Of a stretch of DNA of 64,000 nt, positions 1 through 12,443 are shown piece by piece (within the stretch, counting starts at the first letter, position 1; each line of letters opens with the position of its first letter). The DNA is from Nocardia tengchongensis. Lineage in GTDB: Bacteria > Actinomycetota > Actinomycetes > Mycobacteriales > Mycobacteriaceae. The notes below the pieces were generated by a model, which was given only the letters and a program-made list of their open reading frames with translations, did not search any database and had not been told where the DNA came from. Location of the stretch: assembly GCF_018362975.1 (NCBI RefSeq), contig NZ_CP074371.1, positions 1,054,001 to 1,118,000 on the forward strand. The letters run 5' to 3'. Made by a program: the position numbers and the translations under genes.

Positions 1-1032
1 GGACACGTCGATGACGCGGCCGCCGGCGCGCAGCGCGCCCGCGGCGACCAGGCCCTCGGTGATCCGGTGCGGCGCGGCCAGGTTCACGTTGATGACCGAG
101 CTCCAGCGACCCTCGTCCATGTTGGCGAGCAGCTTGTCGCGGGTGATGCCGGCGTTGTGGACCACGATGTCGATGCCGCCGAAGCGCTCGGTGGCGAAGG
201 CGGCCAGCTTCTCGGCGGCGTCGGCGGCGGTGACGTCCAGGGCCAGGGCGGTCGCGCCGACCTTGTTGGCGGTCTCCGACAGCGCCTCACCGGCGGCCGG
301 GATGTCGGCGACGATCACGGTGGCGCCGTCCCGGGCGAAGACCTCGGCGATGGTGGCACCGATGCCGCGGGCGGCTCCGGTGACCACGGCGACCTTGCCC
401 TCGAGCGGCTTGTCCCAGGAGGCGGGGGCGACGGCGTCGTCGTTGCCGACGCGGAAGACCTGGCCGTCGACGAAGGCCGACTTGCCCGACAGCACGAAGC
501 GCAGGGTGGACTCCAGACCCGTTGCGGCGGTGGCGGCTTCGGGGTGCAGGTAGACCAGGTTCGAGGTGGCGCCGCGCAGCAGTTCCTTGCCGACCGAGCG
601 GGTGAAGCCCTCGAGCGCGCGCTGCGCGATCTGCCCGTCGACCGAACCGGCCAGCTCCGGGGTGGTGCCGATGACCAGCACGCGGCCGGAGGCGGCGATG
701 CTGCGCATGGCGGGCTGGAAGAACTCGAACAGCTCCTGCAGCTCTTCGATGGTCTTGATGCCGGTGGCGTCGAACACGAGCGCGCCGAACTTCACGCCCG
801 GGGTGACCGCGTCCACGAAGGTGTAGTCGCCCAGCAGGTTTCGCACGGCGTCGGCGACGCGGCCCTTGCCGCCCAGCAGCACCGGGCCGGGAGGGGCGGG
901 CTCGCCGGCCTTGTAGCGACGCAGCGATTCCGGCTGCGGCAGGCCCAGCTTCGAAGCCAGGAACGCGCCGGGGGCGGAGTGAACGAAAGATCCGTAGAGG
1001 TTGGGAGCGCCCTTGCTCTTGCTGGCAGCCAC
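1..1032 (-). CDS. fabG4: FabG4-type 3-oxoacyl-[ACP] reductase, C-terminus cut by window edge
   Basis: Two-domain short-chain dehydrogenase that reduces 3-oxoacyl thioesters with NAD(P)H. The first ~200 residues form a degenerate flavodoxin-like domain (begins [14 protein letters not shown]). A catalytic SDR domain follows, with the nucleotide motif TGAARGIG near residue 215, VHNAG near 294 and NVNLAAP near 315. The Tyr-Lys catalytic pair lies beyond the window edge. 344 codons are present; the family is about 450 residues. The start is GTG at 1032, chosen because AAGGAGAAGG (1041-1050) sits eight bases upstream. It is divergent from the FadA2 thiolase with a palindromic operator between them, as expected for a co-regulated fatty-acid/lipid pair. 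Product confident; exact substrate chain length not visible. Confidence 0.92.
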   Translation of the reverse strand, partial: MAASKSKGAPNLYGSFVHSAPGAFLASKLGLPQPESLRRYKAGEPAPPGPVLLGGKGRVADAVRNLLGDYTFVDAVTPGVKFGALVFDATGIKTIEELQELFEFFQPAMRSIAASGRVLVIGTTPELAGSVDGQIAQRALEGFTRSVGKELLRGATSNLVYLHPEAATAATGLESTLRFVLSGKSAFVDGQVFRVGNDDAVAPASWDKPLEGKVAVVTGAARGIGATIAEVFARDGATVIVADIPAAGEALSETANKVGATALALDVTAADAAEKLAAFATERFGGIDIVVHNAGITRDKLLANMDEGRWSSVINVNLAAPHRITEGLVAAGALRAGGRVIDVS

Positions 1033-1107
1033 GTTTTCGACCTTCTCCTTGTCTCGGCCCGCGGGAAGCGGTCTTGCGCACATCTGCGGGGTACGGTGTC
1101 GACAATG

Positions 1108-1127
1108 AACTTACTCCAGAGTAAGTT
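1108..1127. promoter_or_regulatory. Palindromic operator between fabG4 and fadA2
   Basis: Perfect inverted repeat with 9-bp arms AACTTACTC / GAGTAAGTT separated by CA, centred in the 172-bp divergent intergenic region. Size and symmetry suit a dimeric TetR-type repressor, the usual class controlling actinobacterial lipid genes. The regulator is not encoded in the window, so its identity is inference. Confidence 0.7.
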
Positions 1128-1204
1128 TAATGTAAACCGACTGACGTGCGCCCTCCGGGGATGCGCGTGCGGAACCTCCCACCGACGAGACACTGGAGAC
1201 TCGA

Positions 1205-2527
1205 GTGACCACCAAAGCCCGTTCGGCGAAGGCCGCGGCCAAGAACACCAAGCAGGCGCGCCCGGTTGCCATCCTCGGCGGTAACCGCATCCCCTTCGCT
1301 CGCTCCGACGGCAAGTACGCCCACGCCTCCAACCAGGACATGTTCACCGCCACCCTGAACGGCCTGGTCTCCCGCTTCGGCCTGCAGGGCGAGCGCCTCG
1401 GCATGGTCGTCGGCGGCGCGGTGCTCAAGCGCGTCGGTGAGCACGGCATGATCCGCGAGAGCGTGCTCGGCTCGACCCTGTCGCCCTACACCTCGGCCCA
1501 CGACCTGCAGCTGGCCTGCGGCACCGGCCTGCAGTCGATCGTCACCGTGGCCGACGGCATCGCCCTCGGCCGCATCGAGAACGGTATCGGCGGCGGCACC
1601 GACACCACCTCCGACGCGCCGATCGGCGTCAGCGAGGGCATGCGCGAGTGGATGCTCGACGCCAACCGCGCCAAGAAGAACTCCGACTACGTGAAGCTGG
1701 TCGGCCGCCTGCGCCCGTCCATGGTCGGCATCGAGATCCCGCGCAACGCCGAGCCGCGCACCGGCCTGTCCATGGGTGACCACGCCGCCATCACCGCCAA
1801 GGAATTCGGCATCTCCCGCGAGGCGCAGGACGAGCTGGCCTACCTGTCGCACAAGAACATGGCCGCCGCCTACGACCGCGGCTTCATGGACGACCTGATC
1901 ACCCCGTTCCTGGGCCTGACCCGCGACGACAACCTGCGTCCCGGCTCCACCCTGGAGAAGCTCGCCACCCTGAAGCCGGTCTTCGGCAACAAGCTGGGCG
2001 ACGCCACCATGACCGCCGGCAACTCCACCCCGCTCACCGACGGCGCGTCCGCGGTGCTGCTCGGCTCCGAGGAGTGGGCGGCCTCGCGCAACCTGTCGCC
2101 GCTGGCCTACCTGGTGGACTCCGAGGTCGCCGCGGTGGACTACATCCACGGCCCCGACGGCCTGCTCATGGCCCCCACCTACGCGGTGCCGCGGATGCTG
2201 GCCCGCAACGGCCTGACCCTGCAGGACTTCGACTACTACGAGATCCACGAGGCCTTCGCCTCCGTGGTGCTCGCCACCCTGCAGGCGTGGGAGTCGGACC
2301 AGTACTGCAAGGAGCGCCTGGGCCTGGACGGCGCGCTCGGCAAGATCGACCGTTCCAAGCTGAACGTGAACGGCTCCTCGCTCGCCGCGGGCCACCCGTT
2401 CGCCGCGACCGGCGGCCGCATCATCGCCCAGACCGCCAAGCAGCTGGCCGAGAAGGGTGGCGGCCGCGCGCTGGTCTCCATCTGTGCCGCGGGCGGCCAG
2501 GGCGTCGTCGCCATCGTCGAGCGGTAG
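1205..2527 (+). CDS. fadA2: Acetyl-CoA C-acyltransferase (thiolase, FadA2-like)
   Basis: Thiolase of 440 residues, which condenses or cleaves 3-oxoacyl-CoA. The nucleophilic cysteine is in LACGTGLQ (about residue 105), the catalytic histidine in GHPFAATGGR (about 397) and the second catalytic cysteine in SICAAGGQG (about 427), so the triad is complete. It begins at GTG 1205 after ACTGGAGACTCGA. The N-terminus is Ala/Lys-rich and slightly longer than in FadA. It is divergent from FabG4, a pairing known from mycobacteria, suggesting joint control of acyl-chain metabolism through the shared palindrome. A terminator follows at 2561-2595. Confidence 0.95.
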   Translation: MTTKARSAKAAAKNTKQARPVAILGGNRIPFARSDGKYAHASNQDMFTATLNGLVSRFGLQGERLGMVVGGAVLKRVGEHGMIRESVLGSTLSPYTSAHDLQLACGTGLQSIVTVADGIALGRIENGIGGGTDTTSDAPIGVSEGMREWMLDANRAKKNSDYVKLVGRLRPSMVGIEIPRNAEPRTGLSMGDHAAITAKEFGISREAQDELAYLSHKNMAAAYDRGFMDDLITPFLGLTRDDNLRPGSTLEKLATLKPVFGNKLGDATMTAGNSTPLTDGASAVLLGSEEWAASRNLSPLAYLVDSEVAAVDYIHGPDGLLMAPTYAVPRMLARNGLTLQDFDYYEIHEAFASVVLATLQAWESDQYCKERLGLDGALGKIDRSKLNVNGSSLAAGHPFAATGGRIIAQTAKQLAEKGGGRALVSICAAGGQGVVAIVER

Positions 2528-2560
2528 TTCGCGGGGGCTGCGCCCCTGAAACTCCACCGA

Positions 2561-2595
2561 GGCGGTGCTGGTCCGGATCACGGACCGGCACCGCC
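2561..2595 (+). terminator. Terminator of fadA2
   Basis: 15-bp stem GGCGGTGCTGGTCCG / CGGACCGGCACCGCC with one T-G wobble and a 5-base loop, 33 bases after the fadA2 stop, followed by TTCGTCG. There is no long T-run, as is common in high-GC actinobacteria. Confidence 0.6.
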
Positions 2596-2660
2596 TTCGT
2601 CGTGCCGCCACGAAAATCCCATGCGCCGAGCAGATTCCGCCCGCTAGCCTCTCGGGTGGC

Positions 2661-2731
2661 CGCGAGGTGGATCAGTGGTAGATCGCCTGGCGACGAGTAG
2701 GAGGACGCGGGTTCGATTCCCGCCCTCGCGG
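2661..2731 (+). tRNA. tRNA-like element with irregular anticodon arm (possible pseudo-tRNA)
   Basis: Bases 2661-2667 CGCGAGG pair perfectly with 2724-2730 CCTCGCG as an acceptor stem, extendable outward to 10 bp (2658-2667 with 2724-2733). Position 8 is T. The D-arm is GATC/GATC around AGTGGTA (2670-2684). The T-arm is a perfect 5-bp stem GCGGG/CCCGC around TTCGATT (2707-2723). The anticodon arm (2685-2706) does not form a standard 5-bp stem with a 7-base loop: CCTG pairs only partly with TAGG and no canonical T33 anticodon loop is visible. CCA is not encoded. It lies between fadA2 and the ADP-ribosylglycohydrolase gene, whose stop codon is at 2734-2736. I cannot assign an anticodon; it may be a decayed tRNA or a structured RNA. 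Confidence 0.45.
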
Positions 2732-2733
2732 CC

Positions 2734-3843
2734 TCACATCGTGAGTCGCACGGTTCGACGGGCGAGGTCGGCGATGCCGTCGTATTCCGCGGCGGGGAGC
2801 CCGGATGCGCCGGCGCGGATGCCCGACACCGAGCCCGCGATCGCGGCGTTGGCGTCGGCGTCCCAGCCGCCGCGCGCGGTCAGGTCGATGGTGCGGGTGA
2901 AATCGCCCTCGCCCCAGAGCAATCCGGCAGCGATGAGGCAGGTGTTGCCGATGGCGTGCAGCCGGTTGTAGTGAGCGTGGCGGGTGTGGATGGCGGTCGT
3001 CGCCTGCTCCCAGGAGTTGCCGCCGGCGTGGTCGGCGAGGACCTCGGACAGGGCCACGGCGAGACGGGAACGGGCCGGGATGACCGTGGCGGCCGTGGCC
3101 AGCGCCGCGGCCGGCGTCGGGTCGGTGAAGGCCGCCGCGGTCAGCGCGGCGGCCCACATGGCCGCCCAGGAACCGTTGCCGGTGTGGGAGATCGAGGCGT
3201 CGCGGGCGGCCGCGGCGGCGGCGCGGCGGGGCCGGCCGGGGTGGGTGTAGCCGTGGATGTCGGCGCGCGCGAGCGCACCGATCCACTCGCGGTAGGGGTT
3301 TCGGTAAGTGGCGGTGTCGGGCGGGGCGAAACCGTCGATGAGGTTGCGGTAGGCGACGCGTTCGGCGGTGTAGGTCTGCAAAAAGGGCAGGCGTTCGAGC
3401 CATTCGGCCGCGACGTCGTCGGGATCGAAGTCGAGACCGCGGCGCTCGAGCAGGTGCAGGCCGAGGACGGCGTAGTCGACCTCGTGATCGGTGGTGCGGC
3501 CGATGCGGCGGCCCAGCCAGCCGCCGTGGATGCGATCCAGCAGTTCGTGATCCGGCAGGGTGGCCGAATACTGTTCGCTCGCAGCACCGTTCCCGATGCC
3601 CGGTGCGTCTCGCCACTCGGCGTACGGCCAGTCCGCCAGCCTGGGTGCGCGTTCTATCTTGTCCAGGAGTCGCCAGCAGGCCGCCGGAACCGGCCGGTCG
3701 GTGCGCGCCAGTTCGTGCACTTCCTCCTCGAAATCGGCTACCGCGTAGCCGGATTCGACGCGCTGACACCACTCGTAGTACAGCAGGGCACGCGGATCGG
3801 CCTCATGATGGCCGAAGTGGGCCGCCTCGATCATCACATCCAT
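2734..3843 (-). CDS. ADP-ribosylglycohydrolase family protein
   Basis: 369 residues, DraG/ARH fold, an all-alpha hydrolase that removes ADP-ribose from proteins or small molecules using a di-magnesium site. The C-terminal metal motif GGWDADANAAIAGSVSG (about residue 330) matches the family G-W-D-x-D-x-N-x-A. The usual N-terminal GxxxGD/TDDT metal motif is only weakly recognisable around GGWLGRRIGR and TTDHEVDYAVL, with HTGNGS further on. I chose ATG 3843 (MDVMIEAAHFGHHE); a second in-frame ATG lies at 3834. The start is 10 bases after the stop of the upstream 3854-4399 gene, so the two are probably one transcript. Substrate unknown. Confidence 0.75.
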   Translation of the reverse strand: MDVMIEAAHFGHHEADPRALLYYEWCQRVESGYAVADFEEEVHELARTDRPVPAACWRLLDKIERAPRLADWPYAEWRDAPGIGNGAASEQYSATLPDHELLDRIHGGWLGRRIGRTTDHEVDYAVLGLHLLERRGLDFDPDDVAAEWLERLPFLQTYTAERVAYRNLIDGFAPPDTATYRNPYREWIGALARADIHGYTHPGRPRRAAAAAARDASISHTGNGSWAAMWAAALTAAAFTDPTPAAALATAATVIPARSRLAVALSEVLADHAGGNSWEQATTAIHTRHAHYNRLHAIGNTCLIAAGLLWGEGDFTRTIDLTARGGWDADANAAIAGSVSGIRAGASGLPAAEYDGIADLARRTVRLTM

Positions 3844-3853
3844 GCCGCAGGGG

Positions 3854-4399
3854 TCACAGCACCGCTCGGGTGGCCGCGACCACCTCGGACAGCAGCGGCA
3901 GGGATTCGTCGCGCTGCGGCTCCCGCGCCCACCACCGGCCCTCGTGGGTGTGGCGGCCGAAACCGGTGGGCAGGATGACATTACTGCGATGCGGGCCGAT
4001 GTCGACGCTGTTGCGCTCGAGCACTTCCAGGCATTCGTCGGAGGGATAGCCGTCGAAGACCGCGAGGAAGGTGCGGCGCGGCGGCTTGTCGCGCACCAGC
4101 ACCGGACCCGCCAGCCCGCGACCGACCAGTTCGTCAAGAATCAAGGCGCCCAACGGTTCCGGCGTGTTCAGGGCCGCGATGGTGTCGTTGAGCGGTAGCA
4201 CCACGAAACCCGGGGTGGTCACGTGTACGTGGGGGAGACCGAACAGGGAGCGGTAAACACGCGCCCACTCCTGAGGGGTCGTCAGCTCGTCCAACCGCAC
4301 AATCCACCCCTCGTCCGGGCCCTGCTCCAACGACGGCGATGTCGATCGTCGGCGAGAGCCGACGTTTTCAGTGAAAACCCGTAGCCCCCACCGCACCAC
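3854..4399 (-). CDS. Hypothetical protein upstream of ADP-ribosylglycohydrolase
   Basis: Up to 181 residues, no membrane segments. Recognisable blocks include WARVYRSLFGLPHVHVTT, ALILDELVGRGLAGPVLV and VILPTGFGRHTHEGRWWA. The last resembles the tail of actinobacterial proteins with a bifunctional primase/polymerase-like N-terminal fold, but the match is weak and I do not assign a function. The start is uncertain: GTG 4399 opens the longest frame, but no good ribosome site precedes it and homology could begin nearer 4310 (WIVRLDELTTPQ). It is coupled to the ADP-ribosylglycohydrolase (10-base gap), suggesting a functional pair. Confidence 0.6.
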   Translation of the reverse strand: MVRWGLRVFTENVGSRRRSTSPSLEQGPDEGWIVRLDELTTPQEWARVYRSLFGLPHVHVTTPGFVVLPLNDTIAALNTPEPLGALILDELVGRGLAGPVLVRDKPPRRTFLAVFDGYPSDECLEVLERNSVDIGPHRSNVILPTGFGRHTHEGRWWAREPQRDESLPLLSEVVAATRAVL

Positions 4400-4662
4400 C
4401 GGTTTGGGTGAATCGTTCGCAAACTGTGGAGAACTTGCGACTGTGTCTAATTGCCCTCCGCTTCGCTCCGGGCGGGTTCGCGGCCCCGAGGTCTCGATTC
4501 TTCCCTCCTCCGCTCCTCCAAGGCGCAGGTCTATGGAGCCGTTCGCTCCCCCGCTCCGTCAGTCCAGAATCGAGACGGCCGCGAACACCTGGTTCAGGGT
4601 CGACGGGCGGTTTCGGGGGTACTGTCAGGGGACGGAGAGGCGTTCCTACCAGGAGGTTCGTC

Positions 4663-5157
4663 ATGCCCTGCGATTTGATGCTGATCACTTACGACGGGTC
4701 CGAGAACGCCCGGCGGGCCGTCGAATACGCGGGACGGTTCCTGGCCGCGAACAGGGCCGTGGTGCTGACGGCGTGGGAGCCGATGATGCGGCAGGCCGCG
4801 CGGCTGTCGGGGCTGTCCGGCGTGATGCAGCCGGAGTGGGTGACCGACGACGAAATAGCGGACGTCGCATTCGTGGACGCCCGGAATATCAATGCCGAAG
4901 GTGTGCGGCTGGCCAAACTGGCCGGTCTCAACGCTGAGGCGCGCACCGTGGAGTGCACCACCACCATCTGGAACGCCATCGTCGAGACCGCCGACGAACT
5001 GGATGTGGACATCATCGTGGCGGGCACCCGCGGAGCCACCGGCATCCGCGCCCTGATGCACTCCAGCGTCGCCGACGCCGTGCTCAAGCACTGTCACCGG
5101 CCGGTGCTGATGGTGCCGCCCGGCCGCGAACCCACACCCAAACCCGCCGGTCGGTGA
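4663..5157 (+). CDS. Universal stress protein (UspA family)
   Basis: 164 residues, single Usp domain (alpha/beta, dimeric, cytosolic). It begins MPCDLMLITYDGSENAR, the usual first strand and D-G-S loop. The C-terminal nucleotide loop is GTRGATGIRALMHSSVAD followed by PVLMVPPG. The ATP-binding consensus G-2x-G-9x-G-S is nearly met, but the second Gly is His (HSS), so nucleotide binding is likely but unproven. A perfect AGGAGG lies at 4651-4656, six bases before ATG 4663. Monocistronic; a hairpin follows at 5262-5280. The specific stress signal is not deducible. Confidence 0.9.
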   Translation: MPCDLMLITYDGSENARRAVEYAGRFLAANRAVVLTAWEPMMRQAARLSGLSGVMQPEWVTDDEIADVAFVDARNINAEGVRLAKLAGLNAEARTVECTTTIWNAIVETADELDVDIIVAGTRGATGIRALMHSSVADAVLKHCHRPVLMVPPGREPTPKPAGR

Positions 5158-5261
5158 GCTCGGGCCACCGGCCGGACGCCTGCTGCGATACCGCCGAAGC
5201 ACCGCGTGCGGCACCGCCCGAGCACTGTTTGCGGGAAAGATGCTGGGCCGCAGTGTGATAC

Positions 5262-5280
5262 CCCGCACCACCCGTGCGGG
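5262..5280 (+). terminator. Hairpin between usp and isochorismate synthase genes
   Basis: 7-bp stem CCCGCAC/GTGCGGG with a 5-base loop, about 105 bases after the universal stress protein stop. GC-rich without a T-run, so terminator function is tentative. Confidence 0.35.
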
Positions 5281-5344
5281 CGGGTGAGAGATGCGTCGCT
5301 CTCCGAGGCTCGGCGCCCGGGCGCAGGTCTATGGTCGAACCATC

Positions 5345-6436
5345 ATGGACGGATTTCTGCTCGCGACGCCGGACGGTGTCCTCCGCACCTCCGGCACCCG
5401 GGCCGCCTTCGATTCCGCGGCGGCCGCGAGCTCGGCGCTACGATCCGGCACCGCCGACCTGATCGTGGGCGCACTGCCCTTCGATCCGCGTCGCCGCGCC
5501 GCGCTGGTGGCGCCCGAACAGGCCCTGCACACCGCCGGAGCCTGGCGTCCGGCGGCGCTGCCGGAACTGCCCGAGGTGCGGATTGTCTCCGAAATACCTA
5601 GTGCCGCAGAACATGTCGCGCGAGTCACCAAGCTGGTCGAGCTGCTGAACGATCCCGCGCAGCCAATGCGCAAGGTGGTGGCGGCCCGCTCGCTGCTGGC
5701 CGAGGCCCGGGCCCCCCTCGACGCCGAGGTGGTCGCGGCCCACCTGGTGACCGGGCATCCGCGCGCCGCCGTCTACGCCGTCGACCTGACCCCGGCGGGC
5801 CGGCCGGGCGAGACCCTGCTCGGCGCGACGCCCGAAACGCTGATCTCCCGGCACGGCCGCACCGTGACCCTGCGCCCGCTGGCCGGCACCGCGCCCCGGC
5901 TCGCCGATCCCGCCGCCGACGCCGAGCGAGCCCGGGATTTGCTGGCCAGCACCAAGAATCGCGACGAACACGCCTACGTCATCGACTGGATCCGCGAACT
6001 GCTTGGCCCCGTCTGCACCGGCCTGTCCATCCCCGACGGCCCCGAACTACTGGCCACCCCCGAGGTCTGGCATCTGGCCACCCCGATCCGCGGCGAACTC
6101 CGCGACCCCGCCACCACCGCCCTCGACCTGGCCGTCCTGCTGCACCCCACCCCGGCGGTCTGCGGCACCCCCACCGATCTGGCGCTGGACGCCATCGCCG
6201 AACTCGAGGGCGACCGCGGCTTCTACGGCGGCGCGGTCGGCTGGTGCGACGCCGCCGGCGACGGCGACTGGTTCGTGGCCATCCGCTGCGCCGAACTCGC
6301 CGCCGACGCCCGCACCCTGCGCGCCTACGGCGGCGGCGGCATCGTCGCGGCCTCCGACCCGGCCACCGAACTCCGCGAAACCACCGCCAAACTCCGCACT
6401 TTCCTGGGCGGACTGCACTGCGCGATTCCGGAATAG
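5345..6436 (+). CDS. Isochorismate synthase
   Basis: 363 residues, chorismate-binding enzyme (MenF/EntC/DhbC family) converting chorismate to isochorismate for menaquinone or salicylate/siderophore synthesis. The proposed general-base lysine is in MRKVVAARSLL, and the Mg/chorismate site signature is at the C-terminus: GDRGFYGGAVGW, FVAIRCAEL and AYGGGGIVAASDP. No fused lyase or DHB domain. ATG 5345 is preferred over the upstream in-frame ATG 5291 because family homology starts at MDGFLLATPDG. The sequence TATGGT (5330-5335) lies nine bases upstream of this ATG, so the mRNA may be leaderless. No siderophore genes are nearby, so the pathway (menaquinone versus nocobactin-type) is open. Confidence 0.9.
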   Translation: MDGFLLATPDGVLRTSGTRAAFDSAAAASSALRSGTADLIVGALPFDPRRRAALVAPEQALHTAGAWRPAALPELPEVRIVSEIPSAAEHVARVTKLVELLNDPAQPMRKVVAARSLLAEARAPLDAEVVAAHLVTGHPRAAVYAVDLTPAGRPGETLLGATPETLISRHGRTVTLRPLAGTAPRLADPAADAERARDLLASTKNRDEHAYVIDWIRELLGPVCTGLSIPDGPELLATPEVWHLATPIRGELRDPATTALDLAVLLHPTPAVCGTPTDLALDAIAELEGDRGFYGGAVGWCDAAGDGDWFVAIRCAELAADARTLRAYGGGGIVAASDPATELRETTAKLRTFLGGLHCAIPE

Positions 6437-6635
6437 TGCGGCGTTTTCCGTATGCCGAGGCGCCAACCGATCTCGCGACGTTCGGGGTAACTCGCCGGGG
6501 ACAGTCGAAATAGTTTCGGCTCCCAGCGCCAGAACGGGTACGAGACGGACAACGGTGCTCGGCCGTCCGCTAGAGTGCCGGGGAGGCGGGGCCGTTGGCC
6601 CAGTTACGCATGCGTCCGATGTTGGGAGTACCGCG

Positions 6636-6786
6636 ATGAAGTTTGCCGTTCCTGGTGCAGCGAGTGCTGTCGGTGGGGCCCTGGTCGGGCTGGCGGCGGT
6701 CCTGGTCATCACAATGGCGGCGTCGCAGGACAAGCGGCCCGATATCGACCGCAGCGGCGACGCCTCGTCGTCGCTATTGAACAACG

Positions 6787-6806
<20 letters not shown>
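6636..6806 (+). CDS. DUF2613 small secreted/membrane protein
   Basis: 56 residues: MKFAVPGAASAVGGALVG, then a hydrophobic segment (about residues 8-30) and a short polar tail ending SSLLNNVEYGSR. Small proteins of this family sit directly before AftD in mycobacteria (Rv0236A, from memory). The tail overlaps the aftD start by 20 bases, so the two are translationally linked. The hydrophobic segment could be an uncleaved anchor or a signal peptide. Function unknown; inferred to assist AftD or arabinan assembly. Confidence 0.85.
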
Positions 6807-11091
<4,285 letters not shown>

Positions 11092-11104
11092 ATCAGGCTG
11101 CCGC

Positions 11105-12256
11105 TCAGCCGAAGCGGCGGCGCGTCCACTGCCGGACCGGCTCCTCCACGAGGGCGAAACTGGCCGCGGCCAAGGGCAGCGTGAACACCACCGTCAGCAG
11201 GTAGACCACGACGAAATGGCCCCGGAACGGGATGATGCCGAACACCGGGAAGACGATCGAGAGCACGGCCAGGTGCCAGATGAAGATGCCGTACGACCAA
11301 CGCCCGAGGGTGGCCGCGACCCGGCTCTGCAACCAGCGGTGCGGCCGGTCCGGCCGCAGCGCCAGCGGGGCCAGCAGCCCGAAGCCGACGATCGCGCCGA
11401 GCGCCATCTTGGCGGCGTACTGCCAGGGCTGCCCGTGCACCAGCCCGCGCGGCCCGGCCAGGTCGGTGGTCGCGGCCAGCATGGCGACCGCCGCGAGCGG
11501 CCACATCAGCCACTGGTTTCCGGCGATCCGCCGCCACCGCGGGGACGGCTGGTCGGCGAGTTCGGCCAGCAGCATGCCGACCGCGAACCAGGGCAGATAG
11601 CCCGGCAGCCAGTTGTCGGAGTGAATGCCGTCCGGGGTGGGGACGGGCAGGAAGTTCCAGCCCAGGCTCAGCAGTCCGAGGCCGAGCACCACCGGCACCC
11701 GCAGTCGCGCCCGCTGCCCGCGCAACCACACCAGCGCGACCGCCAGCAATGGAAGCACCAGGTAGAAGGCCACTTCCACCGAAAGACTCCACATCTGGGT
11801 GAGACCGTCGGTGAGGGTGAACGGCACGAACACTTGCAGCAGACCCAGATTCGACAGCCACACCCGCAGTCCCGCGGTGTGCGCCGCGCTGGGCAGCAGG
11901 ATCAGTACCGCGCACACCACCACCCAGTAGGCGGGCAGGATGCGGGCCGCGCGATGCAGCAGATACCGTCCGGCGCTCGGTGCCACCCCCAGGCCGCGGG
12001 CCGCGGCGGCGTGCGGCCGCCACAGCAGGAATCCGGACAGCGCGAAGAACACCGCGACCGCCAGATCGAATCGCTCCCACACCCGGCCCAGCACCGGCTG
12101 CCCGGTCGCGCCCGTCTGGAAGGCCACGTGGGTGAGCACCACCCCCAGCGCCGCGAGCGCGCGCATGCCCTCGAGTGCCGGGACGAAGCGGCCGGGACGG
12201 AGTGGTGTCCGGTCCGGGTCGGCCGTCCCCGCGGTGGTGAGGGTGGTGGTCGTCAT
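11105..12256 (-). CDS. Acyltransferase family 3 membrane protein (OafA/YrhL-type)
   Basis: About 383 residues with roughly ten transmembrane helices. The family 3 signature is near the N-terminus: FVPALEGMRALAALGVVLTH, containing the conserved Arg and catalytic His. Such enzymes move acetyl, succinyl or other acyl groups across the membrane onto exported glycans. Its position between aftD (convergent, 13-base gap) and the DUF3068 gene matches the mycobacterial Rv0228 locus (from memory) and suggests acylation of an envelope polysaccharide. I chose ATG 12256 (MTTTTLTTAG); a longer frame opens at 12283. The acyl donor and acceptor cannot be read from the sequence. Confidence 0.88.
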   Translation of the reverse strand: MTTTTLTTAGTADPDRTPLRPGRFVPALEGMRALAALGVVLTHVAFQTGATGQPVLGRVWERFDLAVAVFFALSGFLLWRPHAAAARGLGVAPSAGRYLLHRAARILPAYWVVVCAVLILLPSAAHTAGLRVWLSNLGLLQVFVPFTLTDGLTQMWSLSVEVAFYLVLPLLAVALVWLRGQRARLRVPVVLGLGLLSLGWNFLPVPTPDGIHSDNWLPGYLPWFAVGMLLAELADQPSPRWRRIAGNQWLMWPLAAVAMLAATTDLAGPRGLVHGQPWQYAAKMALGAIVGFGLLAPLALRPDRPHRWLQSRVAATLGRWSYGIFIWHLAVLSIVFPVFGIIPFRGHFVVVYLLTVVFTLPLAAASFALVEEPVRQWTRRRFG

Positions 12257-12443
12257 CGGGTCCCAGTCTGCCTTGCGGCCCATCGCTGGATCACCCGGCT
12301 TTTGAATTGGGGGTGTTTCGGGAGGTTTTCCTGCCTCGGCCGCACTCAGGGACCGCTCGGACTGTTAGTGTCTGGGCTCACGAGTGCTGCGCGGCGACCG
12401 CAGTACGGGACGAAACACGCGTTCGACGACGAGGAGAACCTGC

